Part shown: one piece after another, positions 1 to 8,066 of the stretch
How positions within the stretch are numbered: position 1 is the stretch's first letter
Layout: each line of letters starts with the position of its first letter
Assembly (NCBI GenBank): GCA_040414865.1
Contig: JBEDUR010000165.1
Location: 49,644 to 113,643 of the forward strand
Reading direction: 5' to 3'
Source: Palsa-461 sp040414865
GTDB taxonomy: Bacteria; Actinomycetota; Acidimicrobiia; Acidimicrobiales; RAAP-2
Length of the DNA stretch: 64,000 nt
Made by a program: the position numbers and the translations under genes
The notes under the pieces: generated by a model
The model's input: only the letters and a program-made list of their open reading frames with translations
The model's database searches: none
What the model was told of the DNA's origin: nothing

Positions 1-764
1 TCGGCCAGGGTTCGCTGCGCGGCGTAGCGAGCCCCGACGGCAAGGACTCGGGGCGAAGGGAGTGCCCCGCGGCTGGCCAAGTACCCGAACGCGGCCACGG
101 TGGCAAGACCGAGGGTCCCGGCCCCGATGACCGCGACCACCGCGTCGTCGCCGACCCCGGCGCCCATGACGGCATGGAGCGCGCAGGCGAGGGGCTCGAC
201 CGTCACCGCGTCGGCGTCGCTCAGCCCGTCGCCCACCGGGTAGAGCTGGCTCTCGTGGGCGACGAGGCCGGCCGTGGACCAGCCGCCACCGGTGTCGGCG
301 CAGAACCCTGTTTGTATGCCCGGGGAGAGATGGCCAAAGCCGGTGCGCTCACAGTCGCCGGTGTCGCCCAGAGCGCAAGACCGACACCGTGGCCAAAGGT
401 CGCGGGCGACGCAGCCGAGCACCGGTTGGATCACGACCCGGGATCCGGCCGGGAGCGACCTGCCGTCGGCGCCGGACGCGGGGGACTCGAGGACGCCGAC
501 CACCTCGTGTCCGGGGACGAACGGAAAGCTCACCAGCGGTTCGAAGTACCGAGAGCTGCGGCCGTCGATGGTGGCCAGGTCCGATCCGCAGATACCCGAC
601 AAGATCGGACTGACCCGGTGCCACCCGGCTCCGGGCAGCCTCGGAGGGTCGGCGTCGATCAGGCGCAGCGGTGCCACCCGTGCGCCCCGGCCCGATCCCA
701 GACCCGAGGCGAGACGGGATGCGGCGAACCTGGCCAGGTTTCGCTCGAAGACGAGGGCCTTCAC
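1..764 (-). CDS. Zinc-dependent alcohol dehydrogenase (C-terminus cut by window edge)
   Basis: Medium-chain zinc alcohol dehydrogenase, expected to interconvert an alcohol and an aldehyde or ketone with NAD(P). Read from a GTG at 764, it shows GICGSDL (catalytic Cys about residue 59), PGHEVVG (catalytic His-Glu about 86-87), a Cys cluster CRSCALGDTGDC for the structural zinc, and the Rossmann motif GAGTLG near residue 220. The gene runs off the left end, so only about 254 residues are visible. Its GTG overlaps the TGA of the upstream reductase-HAD gene (GTGA), so the two are probably translationally coupled. With an acyl reductase next to it, a fatty alcohol/aldehyde substrate is plausible but is inference. 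Confidence 0.88.
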   Translation of the reverse strand, partial: MKALVFERNLARFAASRLASGLGSGRGARVAPLRLIDADPPRLPGAGWHRVSPILSGICGSDLATIDGRSSRYFEPLVSFPFVPGHEVVGVLESPASGADGRSLPAGSRVVIQPVLGCVARDLWPRCRSCALGDTGDCERTGFGHLSPGIQTGFCADTGGGWSTAGLVAHESQLYPVGDGLSDADAVTVEPLACALHAVMGAGVGDDAVVAVIGAGTLGLATVAAFGYLASRGALPSPRVLAVGARYAAQRTLA

Positions 765-3127
765 CGCGGCAGCCCTCCGGCATCGCGAGCCACCGAGCGA
801 GGCTCGATCCCCGCCAGGGGCACGAAGGCGTCGGTCCCGCCCGAGGCCCGCCTCCACTGTTCCACCAGCCAGCCGCGCCGGCGGGCGATGGCGGCCAGCC
901 GGGCGTCGGGGTTCACCGCGACCGGGAAACCGACGGCCTCGAGCATGGCGAGGTCACTCGAGGAGTCGGCGTACGCGACGGACTCGGCCAGTGCGAGCCC
1001 GTGTTCCTCGGCGTAGGCGTCGAGCATCAGCGCCCGGGCCTCGCCGATGGGGGAGAGCTCGGCCAACCGCCCGGTGAACGTCCCGTCGCGCTCGGAGAGG
1101 CTGGCGCAGACCACGTCGTCGAAGAGCGGACGCAGTGGGGCCACCACCACGTCGAGCGCGCCCGTGATGAGCAGGGTGCGGTGCCCGAGGCGCCGGTGCT
1201 GGCGAACCCGGGCGATGCCCTCGGGGAACGAGCGGCGGAGCAGGAACTCGTGGAACAGGTCCCACGCGTCCTGTTCGACCTCGGCCACAGAGGCGCCCTC
1301 GTAGCGACGGTAGAAGAACCGGAGGAAGTCGCCCCGGTCCCGTCGGTCGAGGCTGAGCCAGCGCGGGGCCGAGGCCAGAAGGTCGGCTACGAACCCAACC
1401 CGGCGGTCCGGATCCATGTGCCGGCTGGCCAGCCACGCGTAGGAGTCGACGACGTTGGAGGCGATCAGGGTGTGCTCGAGGTCGAACACGGCGAGGTGCC
1501 GGTCAGGGGAGAGGATCGCCGCGCGCAGCCGGCCCGGGCGGTCGGTGCCCCCCGGTCGCCCCGGCGTGGTACGGACTCGTCCGCGTTCGACCACCGAGGG
1601 CAGGTGGACATCGGCGACGTAGTGGGCCCAGTCAATGACGGCGGGGTCGAAACAGAACCGCTCCTGGTCCTCGGGATCGAGCGACCCGAACAAGGAGAGC
1701 AACCGGTCGATCCGGTACCGGGCCTCGGTCTCGGCGTACGCGCCGTACAGCTCGACATAGCCGAGGGCCCGCTCGGCGAGAACCTGCTGGTCCTCGAGCT
1801 TGGCCGCCCATTCGGCCTGTTTGCGGCGAAAGGGCACCATGCGCAGCCCTCGCTCGGCGACATCGATCAAGCGGAGGGCCTGGTGAAGCTGGCGCTGCAC
1901 CCGGCCGCGGCCCGGGAAGGACCACTCGGGGAGCGAGATGGGCTGCCCACGGTCGTCATAGAGGGGTCGCTGCCCGAACCAGTCCTGGGCCAGCCGGAGG
2001 AGCTCGCCGTAGACGAGTGGGTTCCGCACCCCCGAGGCCACGTGGTACACCGCCGGCCCATCCTCTGGACCCCGGGCGGCCACCGCGATGATGGCTGCCA
2101 CCACCAGGTCGACCGGGATGACATCGACGACCCCCTCGGGGACGCCGGGGAACTCGCGCAACAGGCCCCTGGCGAACGACAAGATGATTGGCTCGGCCAT
2201 GCGGAAGCCCCGGATCCACCCCGGTCTCGGTTCGGTGAGGGACGACTCGATGATCGAAGGCCGGACGATGGTGAGCGGAACCGGAGCGGAGGCACCAGGG
2301 CCGTACTGGGCGACCAGCGCTCGCTCGCCGAGCGCCTTGGTGAAGGCGTAGGCGTCGGGCCAACCCAGCGCCTTGGCCCGCGCAGAGCCGGCTTCGACCA
2401 ACTGGCGTCGGACCCACTCCTGCCGTAGTCGCTCGGCTCGGGCGGCCAGCAGGTGGGTGCCGGAGGCGCCCTGCTCGGCGTGGGCGCGCTTAGCGAACTC
2501 GCGCAAACGGTCGGGATGCCGGGAGGCGTCCTCGAGGTCGTCGCGTAGGCGCCGCGCGCTCGCCACCTCGGCCGTCCAGTCGATGGCCAGGCTGAAGCGG
2601 TCCTCCGAGAGCAACTGTTCGCCCGTTACCCCTTGGTGGGCGCCGGCCACGTACGCAGTCGAGACGGCGATTAGGTGGGCCGGGTGGTCGCGCGCGTCGG
2701 CGACCGCCGCGGCCACCCGGGATGGACCGAGCAGGTTGACCTCGACCGCTTGGTCGAGCGGAGCGTCGAAGCTGACGGCGGCGGCCGAGTGGATGACGAC
2801 GTCGCAGGAGGCGAGGGCGGCCCGGCCGGCGTCGTCCAGCCCAAGCCCATCGGTCGAGACATCACCGGCGACGCCCTGGACCCGTGCGGCGATCTGGTCA
2901 TCGAACTGCCCGCCTAGGTCGGCCCGAAGCCTGGCAAAACAGTCATTTCGCAGGATCTCCCGCTCGAGCCTCGCCTGAGCGCCGGCCCGCCGACTCGGTC
3001 GGACGAGGGCGACGACCTGGGCATCGGGGATCGTCCGCAGCACTCGCTCGATGAGGGCCGTCCCGAGGAAACCGGTTCCTCCGGTCACGAAGAAACGCCG
3101 TCCGGCAAGGCAATCGGCGATGCCCAT
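761..3127 (-). CDS. Fusion protein: NAD(P)-binding acyl reductase domain plus HAD-IB hydrolase domain
   Basis: 788-residue two-domain protein. The N-terminal half is an extended SDR of the male-sterility/fatty acyl-CoA reductase type: TGGTGFLG at residues 15-22 and an active-site YAFTK (YxxxK) near residue 270. The C-terminal part, from about residue 540, is a HAD-IB (SerB-like) phosphatase domain: FDLEHTL for motif I, LLITGA for motif II and YADSSSDLAML for motif IV. Motif I reads DLEHT, so the usual second Asp of DxDxT is Glu. The SDR probably reduces an activated acyl group; the HAD substrate is unknown. The gene is coupled to the alcohol dehydrogenase downstream and faces a TetR gene across a 46-bp gap holding two operator-like sites. 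Confidence 0.85.
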   Translation of the reverse strand: MGIADCLAGRRFFVTGGTGFLGTALIERVLRTIPDAQVVALVRPSRRAGAQARLEREILRNDCFARLRADLGGQFDDQIAARVQGVAGDVSTDGLGLDDAGRAALASCDVVIHSAAAVSFDAPLDQAVEVNLLGPSRVAAAVADARDHPAHLIAVSTAYVAGAHQGVTGEQLLSEDRFSLAIDWTAEVASARRLRDDLEDASRHPDRLREFAKRAHAEQGASGTHLLAARAERLRQEWVRRQLVEAGSARAKALGWPDAYAFTKALGERALVAQYGPGASAPVPLTIVRPSIIESSLTEPRPGWIRGFRMAEPIILSFARGLLREFPGVPEGVVDVIPVDLVVAAIIAVAARGPEDGPAVYHVASGVRNPLVYGELLRLAQDWFGQRPLYDDRGQPISLPEWSFPGRGRVQRQLHQALRLIDVAERGLRMVPFRRKQAEWAAKLEDQQVLAERALGYVELYGAYAETEARYRIDRLLSLFGSLDPEDQERFCFDPAVIDWAHYVADVHLPSVVERGRVRTTPGRPGGTDRPGRLRAAILSPDRHLAVFDLEHTLIASNVVDSYAWLASRHMDPDRRVGFVADLLASAPRWLSLDRRDRGDFLRFFYRRYEGASVAEVEQDAWDLFHEFLLRRSFPEGIARVRQHRRLGHRTLLITGALDVVVAPLRPLFDDVVCASLSERDGTFTGRLAELSPIGEARALMLDAYAEEHGLALAESVAYADSSSDLAMLEAVGFPVAVNPDARLAAIARRRGWLVEQWRRASGGTDAFVPLAGIEPRSVARDAGGLPR

Positions 3128-3136
3128 CAGGCTTGT

Positions 3137-3173
3137 CTACCATTTGGGAGAGATTTTGTCTACCATCTGGTAG
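3137..3173. promoter_or_regulatory. Paired operator-like palindromes between acyl reductase and tetR
   Basis: The 46-bp divergent gap holds two copies of one 14-bp site: CTACCATTTGGGAG at 3137-3150 and CTACCATCTGGTAG at 3160-3173. The second is a perfect inverted repeat (CTACCA-TC-TGGTAG); the first has one mismatch. They start 23 bp apart. The second copy abuts the proposed GTG start of the TetR gene. The arrangement suits two TetR dimers repressing both promoters; binding by the adjacent regulator is inferred. Confidence 0.7.
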
Positions 3174-3770
3174 GTGACCGGCGCCACGTCTGACCGAATC
3201 CTCGACGCGGCGCTCGAGTTGTTCGGGACGCGGGGCTATGAGGCCACATCGCTTGACACCCTTGCCAAGCAACTCAACATTCGTAAGCAGACCGTCCTGT
3301 ACTGGTTCCCAACCAAGGAAGCGGTCCTCGGCGCCGTGATCGAACGGAGTGCCAACGAGCTGGCCGAGGCGTTCGAGGCCGGGCTCGAAGGGGCTGGCGA
3401 GGGGTGGGCAAAGGTCGAGGCGGTCGTGCGCGCGGTGTTCCGGCTGGCGGCCCGTCGCCCCGAGCTGCTCGGCCTGGTGCGCGAGGTCGCCAGGCTTGGA
3501 CCCCCGGCCGCGACCAAGATGATCGGAGTCCTTGACCCCCTGGTGCAGCGGGCGAGCTCCTTTCTCGAAGCCGAGATGGACGCGGGACGAATGCGGCGGC
3601 ACAACCCAAGGCTGCTCCTCCTGGCCATCTACTCAACGGTGATCGGGATGGTGACGGAGGTCGAGGTGCTGCGCGCCCTCGGAGAAGAGCCCTCAGCCCG
3701 GTCGCTCGTCAGGCGGCGAGCCGACGTCCTCGAGTTGCTGCGTTCGGCGCTTATGACCGAGGAGGCGTAG
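3174..3770 (+). CDS. TetR/AcrR family transcriptional regulator
   Basis: 198 residues with a typical TetR N-terminal helix-turn-helix (SDRILDAALELFGTRGYEATS, then LAKQLNIRKQTVLYWFPTKE at about 30-50) and a helical C-terminal ligand/dimer domain. It probably controls the divergent reductase-HAD/alcohol dehydrogenase operon and itself through the palindromes at 3137-3173. The GTG at 3174 directly follows the second palindrome and has no Shine-Dalgarno sequence, so either the mRNA is leaderless or the true start is slightly downstream. Its last 20 bases overlap the 3' end of the convergent membrane protein gene. The ligand cannot be read from the sequence. Confidence 0.9.
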   Translation: MTGATSDRILDAALELFGTRGYEATSLDTLAKQLNIRKQTVLYWFPTKEAVLGAVIERSANELAEAFEAGLEGAGEGWAKVEAVVRAVFRLAARRPELLGLVREVARLGPPAATKMIGVLDPLVQRASSFLEAEMDAGRMRRHNPRLLLLAIYSTVIGMVTEVEVLRALGEEPSARSLVRRRADVLELLRSALMTEEA

Positions 3771-4500
3771 CCGCTGGGCGCTTCTTTCTGGCGGTTTTCG
3801 GCGTGTAGCGCTTCGAGGCGGCCGGCGGCTTTCGCTCGGGTCCCTTTCCTTTCTTGGCTTGGGACGACCGGTCGGCTCGCGCTGGCGGTGGTCTTCGTTC
3901 CCCAGTCGGGTTGGCTTTCGTGCCGGTCGGCGACCCGTAGCGCTGGACCCGCCAGGCCCGAACGAGGAGCCAGCCTCCTCCGAAGATGAAGGGGATGCCG
4001 AGGATGCCGACCTCGGCCTCGAAGGCGAGACCAGCCATGAGGAGCGTGAAACCGACCGGACTCCGCCTGCCGATGCGGACAGTGACGAAGATGGCCAGGG
4101 CGAAGGCCAGGAGAACACCCAGCTCGAACTCCCAGTGTCCGCGGCTGTAGATGGCCTCGCAGACGTTGGCTGCTTTGTTGTAGGTGAACCCCGACGCACA
4201 GCTGTGGTGTGAGCCAGGTGGGACTTTGACCGGGTTCCTCGGATTGGCGATGTACGGGAGGTCCTGCCAGAGTGCCAACACAACAGCCAGAGCGGCCCCG
4301 ATGAGGCCCCAACGCCGCTCCTTGGGGTCAAGGTTGAAGATGGCCTGGCGTTTTCCCTCGTCAGAGACCGGTTTCGCGGCCTCCTGCGGGTCGGCGGCCG
4401 GCCGCGGACCTGATGGCCGGGCCAGGGCTATGGACAGCCGAGCCGGGAGGTCTCGCCACTTTCCGATCTTCGACGCAGGAGGCTGCGTGTCCTCAGTCAC
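3751..4500 (-). CDS. Hypothetical membrane protein with basic C-terminal tail
   Basis: 249 residues, family not recognised. After a hydrophilic N-terminus of about 65 residues there is a hydrophobic segment (LIGAALAVVLALWQDLPY), a short loop with two Cys (HHSCASGF and ANVCEAI) that could pair outside the cell, then two further hydrophobic segments (FELGVLLAFALAIFVTV and a Gly/Phe-rich one ending GGGWLLV). The last 70 residues are strongly basic and rich in Lys, Arg and Pro, as in a disordered cytoplasmic or nucleic-acid-binding tail. It starts at a GTG and is convergent with the TetR gene. A single-gene unit of unknown role. Confidence 0.6.
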   Translation of the reverse strand: MTEDTQPPASKIGKWRDLPARLSIALARPSGPRPAADPQEAAKPVSDEGKRQAIFNLDPKERRWGLIGAALAVVLALWQDLPYIANPRNPVKVPPGSHHSCASGFTYNKAANVCEAIYSRGHWEFELGVLLAFALAIFVTVRIGRRSPVGFTLLMAGLAFEAEVGILGIPFIFGGGWLLVRAWRVQRYGSPTGTKANPTGERRPPPARADRSSQAKKGKGPERKPPAASKRYTPKTARKKRPAATPPRS

Positions 4501-5088
4501 GTTGCTTCAAGGGTACCGGCCTCTGGCCAAGACGTTCGACGGGCACGGCCTGCCCCGCTCGGCGAGGTAGCGCGTCCGGAGAGGCACCGTTGTCTGTTCC
4601 GAGTGTCTGCTTTGGGCGCTGACTCAGTCGGTTGAGCCCAGCCTTGACGCGTCCCTTGGCCATACCCTGGTGCTCAACGGGGGGACCCCGGCCGGTGACG
4701 ACCGAAAGCGCAAGTTCAGCGTCCTAAAAACCTGTGCTCAGCCCGATTCGAGGTGTCCCCATTTCTGGTGCGAAGTGATGCGCCGCCCTACTTAGGACGG
4801 ACTCACGCCAAACGTCTTTGCCCCTGGAACCATGCCTGGTGGGGATGGGCCATCGTGGAATGGCCAACCCAAACTCGTTATGACTCTTGCATACAGGCCC
4901 GCGTCCCGCTCACAATGGATGGCACGCAAAAGGCCGGGGACGCGGGCCGCCAACCCTTTCTCCCGGCATGGCCGACGCCGACGAGGACGGCGCCGACGGC
5001 CGGAGAGATCGCGATCCCTGGGGATTGACCGAGCAGCCGTCAGTCGCCAGCTCGCACCTTCGGGCGTCCTTTAACCCGAGGGGGCGCT
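4501..5088. other. Non-coding or undetermined stretch
   Basis: 588 bases between the membrane protein gene and the next plus-strand gene. Open frames exist on both strands, but their translations have irregular composition, no recognisable domain and no good ribosome binding site. The right end holds the GAGGGGG Shine-Dalgarno for the gene at 5089. Nothing else is supported. Confidence 0.5.
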
Positions 5089-5613
5089 ATGCCAAGCAGT
5101 ACACACGGAGCCATGAGGAACGGTCTCAGGGTCGTCCCGGCCTACCCGCAGCTCCCGCAGCCGTGGGGCGACGGAGACGCCATCGAGGTGGGCCCACGGC
5201 GCTGGGTCTGGGCGAGCGGCATCATCGCAGCCATGGTCATGGCCCTGGCGGTATGGGCGGGCACGTCGGGAGCGACTGTCAAGAACCTGACGTCGCCGTT
5301 GTTCTTTGTGGACACGGTGACCCAGGGAGCGCACACGCTCCCGAGCGTCCCGTTCGCCATTACGTACGTCCAGAACGGCGACGTGCACACGGTTCACGTC
5401 AACGCGCCCTTTTGGAGCACAGAGACGTTCAAAGGCAAGAACAACACCACCACCGTTGTCTGGCCTGGCGTCACCGAGATCACCGCATCGACTTCGGCGC
5501 ATGTCGAGATTGCCTGCGGCTATGAGGTGAACCACAAGGACGGGCGCGCCACCAACCACATCTCCACCATCGCCCAGGGACCGGGCACGGTCACCTGCGA
5601 AGTGGGGTCGTGA
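5089..5613 (+). CDS. Hypothetical membrane-anchored extracytoplasmic protein
   Basis: 174 residues. There is one N-terminal membrane anchor (about residues 40-60, WVWASGIIAAMVMALAVWAG) after a short cytoplasmic head, then a roughly 115-residue beta-rich outer domain. Two Cys in the C-terminal part (EIACGYEV and VTCEVG) could form a disulfide. The layout, with a signal-anchor and a small beta domain containing a KDG turn and a late Cys pair, recalls MmpS-type accessory proteins of actinobacteria, but the similarity is too weak to assign. The ATG at 5089 is chosen because GAGGGGG lies five bases upstream. Confidence 0.55.
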   Translation: MPSSTHGAMRNGLRVVPAYPQLPQPWGDGDAIEVGPRRWVWASGIIAAMVMALAVWAGTSGATVKNLTSPLFFVDTVTQGAHTLPSVPFAITYVQNGDVHTVHVNAPFWSTETFKGKNNTTTVVWPGVTEITASTSAHVEIACGYEVNHKDGRATNHISTIAQGPGTVTCEVGS

Positions 5614-5889
5614 AGAACATCGCACGCCGCCAGTGAATGGCCGGTCGTCATCACCCCGTTCGTCGGTCCCCGGTGGGAGCGGGATGGCTCCGGCGTATCC
5701 CAACAACGGTGGGACCCGGAGGGACGCGCGGTCGACCTCGGTGGCGAAGTAACGACACCCGGCGCTCGTCGTCGCCTTCCAGTGCACCCGGACCCTCGAC
5801 TACTTGACCTTTTGAACCTTTGTACAGGTCATGACTACTCTAACAGATAAAGTCAAGATCTATTGAAGCCCGCTAGAGCTGGAGGGGTC

Positions 5890-6264
5890 ATGTCCAAGTT
5901 CACGTTCCGACCCGGGGAGCCGATGAAGAAGCAGGTCGCAGACGACCTACGGCGCAGAATTGCCGAAGGTGAGTTCGGAGTTGGCGACTCGATGGGTGAC
6001 ATCTACCTGATGGCCGAACACTACGGGTCTTCCGTCGGAGTCGTTCGAGCAGCGCAAGTCGTGCTGGGTGTTGAAGGAGTCCTCTCCGAGATTCGTTGGG
6101 GCAAGCCGACTCGCGTTATTGCGTTACCACAAGAGGACTCGAGCGATGTCACTGCTCTAATCGACAGGTTGAGGATTCTGAACCGCGACATGAAGCGAGA
6201 GTGCGACGCACGGACCGCCCAGATGGACATGATTATCGCCAGGTTCGAGCGCGGAGCCTCTTAG
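5890..6264 (+). CDS. GntR-family-like winged helix regulator (short form)
   Basis: 124 residues from the ATG at 5890, preceded by GGAGGGG. Residues 1-75 are a GntR-type winged helix: PMKKQVADDLRRRIAEGEF is the first helix, YLMAEHYGSSVGVVRAAQ the recognition region, and GVLSEIRWGKPTRV the wing. The usual effector-binding C-terminal domain (FadR or UTRA type) is replaced by a 45-residue, probably coiled-coil tail (LIDRLRILNRDMKREC). It is therefore a compact DNA-binding protein without an obvious ligand domain, like those found on actinobacterial mobile elements. The upstream 80 bases are unusually AT-rich for this window and include the 8-bp palindrome GTCATGAC at 5828-5835. Confidence 0.75.
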   Translation: MSKFTFRPGEPMKKQVADDLRRRIAEGEFGVGDSMGDIYLMAEHYGSSVGVVRAAQVVLGVEGVLSEIRWGKPTRVIALPQEDSSDVTALIDRLRILNRDMKRECDARTAQMDMIIARFERGAS

Positions 6265-6644
6265 CGACTATGAACTGCCGCTTGGCGACCGAAGAAACGC
6301 TCGACGCTGGCCGCGACGAGACCCGCCGCCAGGGGCGGCGGTGGGTCGCCGCCTAATCCGCACTCTCTGAGAAGCCCGCGTTTTCGATGCGGGCAACTAC
6401 GAGCGCGCTGCCGCTTCGGAGGGTGGCACGGGGACCTTCTCGCTGTACGTACATCCTGCCGCGGTCATCGTGGCTGGTGCCGTGGCACCCGGTCACGTCG
6501 GGCTACGGTTTGGAGGGGTTTGCAGGATGAGATGGGGAGCGGTGGTGGGTTTCCCGGCGACAGCGGCTGTTCGTCGTACCTCCGATGTCATGGACGCAGA
6601 GCCGGGGGGCCGATCGTAAATGTCCAGGTCAGCAGCATAAATCA
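6265..6644. other. Intergenic stretch with two hairpins
   Basis: 380 bases without a convincing gene. It holds two strong inverted repeats: GCCGCC-AGG-GGCGGC near 6331-6345, and GCCCGC at 6374-6379 pairing with GCGGGC at 6389-6394. Either could end transcription from the GntR gene, though neither is followed by a T tract. The right end carries the first of two direct repeats that flank the tRNA gene. Confidence 0.4.
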
Positions 6645-6749
6645 GGGCGCTTAGCTCAGTTGGTTAGAGCGCAGCCTTCACACGGCTGAGGCCGGAGGTT
6701 CGAGTCCTCTAGCGCCCACCAGATAAGTCCAGGTCAGCGCCATTAAATC
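6622..6749 (+). repeat. Imperfect direct repeats flanking tRNA-Val
   Basis: GTCCAGGTCAGCAGCATAAATC (6622-6643) lies just before the tRNA and a near copy beginning GTCCAGGTCAGC and ending ATTAAATC (6727-6749) lies just after it. They are 105 bp apart, with the tRNA between. They could reflect a small tandem duplication or old recombination at the tRNA; no integrase is visible in the window. Confidence 0.55.
6645..6721 (+). tRNA. tRNA-Val (anticodon CAC)
   Basis: 77 bases including an encoded CCA. The acceptor GGGCGCT pairs with AGCGCCC, the D-arm is GCTC/GAGC, the anticodon stem CAGCC/GGCTG encloses the loop TTCACAC (anticodon CAC, reading GUG), and the T-arm is GGAGG-TTCGAGT-CCTCT with one G-U pair. 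The discriminator base is A. All arms fold, so it should be functional. Confidence 0.95.
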
Positions 6750-6978
6750 GAGCGGTACACTTGTCGACAACCGGGGTTGCGGCTGTCGAGGACCACGTGG
6801 AACCCAGCCTCACCGGCGGAGGGGCCGAACGGCGTTCGACGACGTCCTCGGCCGCCTTCGGTCATCCGAATCCTCATATACGAGGACGTCGTCGAGGCAC
6901 ATGACGAGCTAGTGAAGGTGTTCGACTTGCCGGTGGCCGTGTGGCGCTCGAGGGAGTGGTGAGGGAGTCGAGGGGTGC

Positions 6979-7617
6979 CTACGTCTTCCGCTGGGTGATG
7001 CACCACAGTCGGCGCGGCAGATCGCCTTCTTCGAACTCGAATAGCTCGGGGGCTGTGAAACCTTGGGCGAGGCGATCGACCAGCGGCCGGTCGAAGAAGT
7101 GGACGACGAAGCCGCCGTGTTCGTACATGTCGTCGCCGTGGGGGATGCCGGCTCCGTAGTGCTTGTCGCCGAAATGCCGGACTGTGTAGACATGAAGGCC
7201 CTTGGGCCGCAGGACTCGGTGGACCTCGGCGGCCAAGCTTTCAAGCTCGCTGGTCGTTAGCGCCATGCTGAACAGCATGTGCGAGTAGACCGCGTCGAAG
7301 CTTGTGTCGGCGAACGGGAGCGGTCCGCGCACGTCCTGCAAGGCGACCGTCAGGACGCTTACCTTGTCTTGGAGGGTTTGGAGCGCGTCGCCCTCATAGT
7401 CGAGGGCCGTGACCTGAAATCCGGCGCGGATGAATCCGATGGTGTCACGACCCTGACCCGCGCCGAGTTCGAGCAGATCGTGAGCACCGTCGCGGGCGAA
7501 GAGTTCGATGGCGTATCGGCCCGGCTCGCTTACCTGTGTTCCATACATGTCGGGGTTGTCGGCGAACGTGCGCTGCCAGTGCGCCTTCTGCACCTCGATC
7601 GCGTAGCGGTCGATCAT
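6979..7617 (-). CDS. Class I SAM-dependent methyltransferase
   Basis: About 212 residues from the internal ATG at 7617 (MIDRYAIEVQ). The longer open frame to 7668 adds 17 residues of atypical composition. SAM-binding motif I is LLELGAGQGRDT, followed by ALDYEG (acidic loop binding the ribose), LQDVRGPLPF and the post-motif FDAVYSHMLFSMAL; VLRPKGLHVYTVRH is the usual late strand. The family acts on varied small molecules and this sequence does not show the substrate. It is a single gene in the accessory region, convergent with nothing and separated by gaps on both sides. Confidence 0.8.
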   Translation of the reverse strand: MIDRYAIEVQKAHWQRTFADNPDMYGTQVSEPGRYAIELFARDGAHDLLELGAGQGRDTIGFIRAGFQVTALDYEGDALQTLQDKVSVLTVALQDVRGPLPFADTSFDAVYSHMLFSMALTTSELESLAAEVHRVLRPKGLHVYTVRHFGDKHYGAGIPHGDDMYEHGGFVVHFFDRPLVDRLAQGFTAPELFEFEEGDLPRRLWCITQRKT

Positions 7618-8066
7618 CGGTCGCTGTCCGTCATCGCTACTGCGCCTCTGCCAGCACCCGACGACCATGCGGCCATACGGCGTCGTATGCGGGGGCTACG
7701 ACCTCGCTCACGCCACACAGAATGCCAAAGGGTGGTGGTCCCAAACGAAAACCTGCCATGACTGCCCGCTGAGCTGAGCAGCCGTGGCCGAGCGGGTAAC
7801 CCCAGGTCAGTAAGTAGGGGTCGTGGGTAAGGGGGGAGTGGGTTGCGGGGTTAACGGGTCGGATGACCGAATGACTGCCGGGGAATGTTTCCAACGACCT
7901 GGTCGCTGGACCCTTCGCGCCGCTCCGTTCGTATTTCCGCGATTTTCGGAGAAATGCGGCGTGGGAGGGCCAGGGGCTGGGGAGGGCCAAGAGAGCCGCA
8001 AATCCCTGGTCCTGAGAGTTGGGAAGGCGAGGAGGTGCAACCGTCTCCCAATTACCAGACGCGCTG
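7618..8066. other. Undetermined stretch
   Basis: 449 bases between two minus-strand genes. It contains a G-rich run (7815-7860) and a tRNA-D-arm-like string GTGGCCGAGCGGG near 7783, but no complete tRNA and no protein-like open frame. A further copy of CCAGGTCAG, the core of the tRNA-flanking repeat, occurs at 7801-7809. Confidence 0.4.

Noticed and set aside
671..2428. 585-residue plus-strand open frame
   Set aside because: It lies opposite the reductase-HAD fusion, whose domains are clear; its translation is Gly/Glu/Arg-rich and has no domain.
4753..5028. 91-residue open frame
   Set aside because: Composition is irregular, the start is weak and there is no domain.
7783..7800. Possible second tRNA (D-arm-like string)
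   Set aside because: No matching acceptor, anticodon or T-arm could be folded around it.
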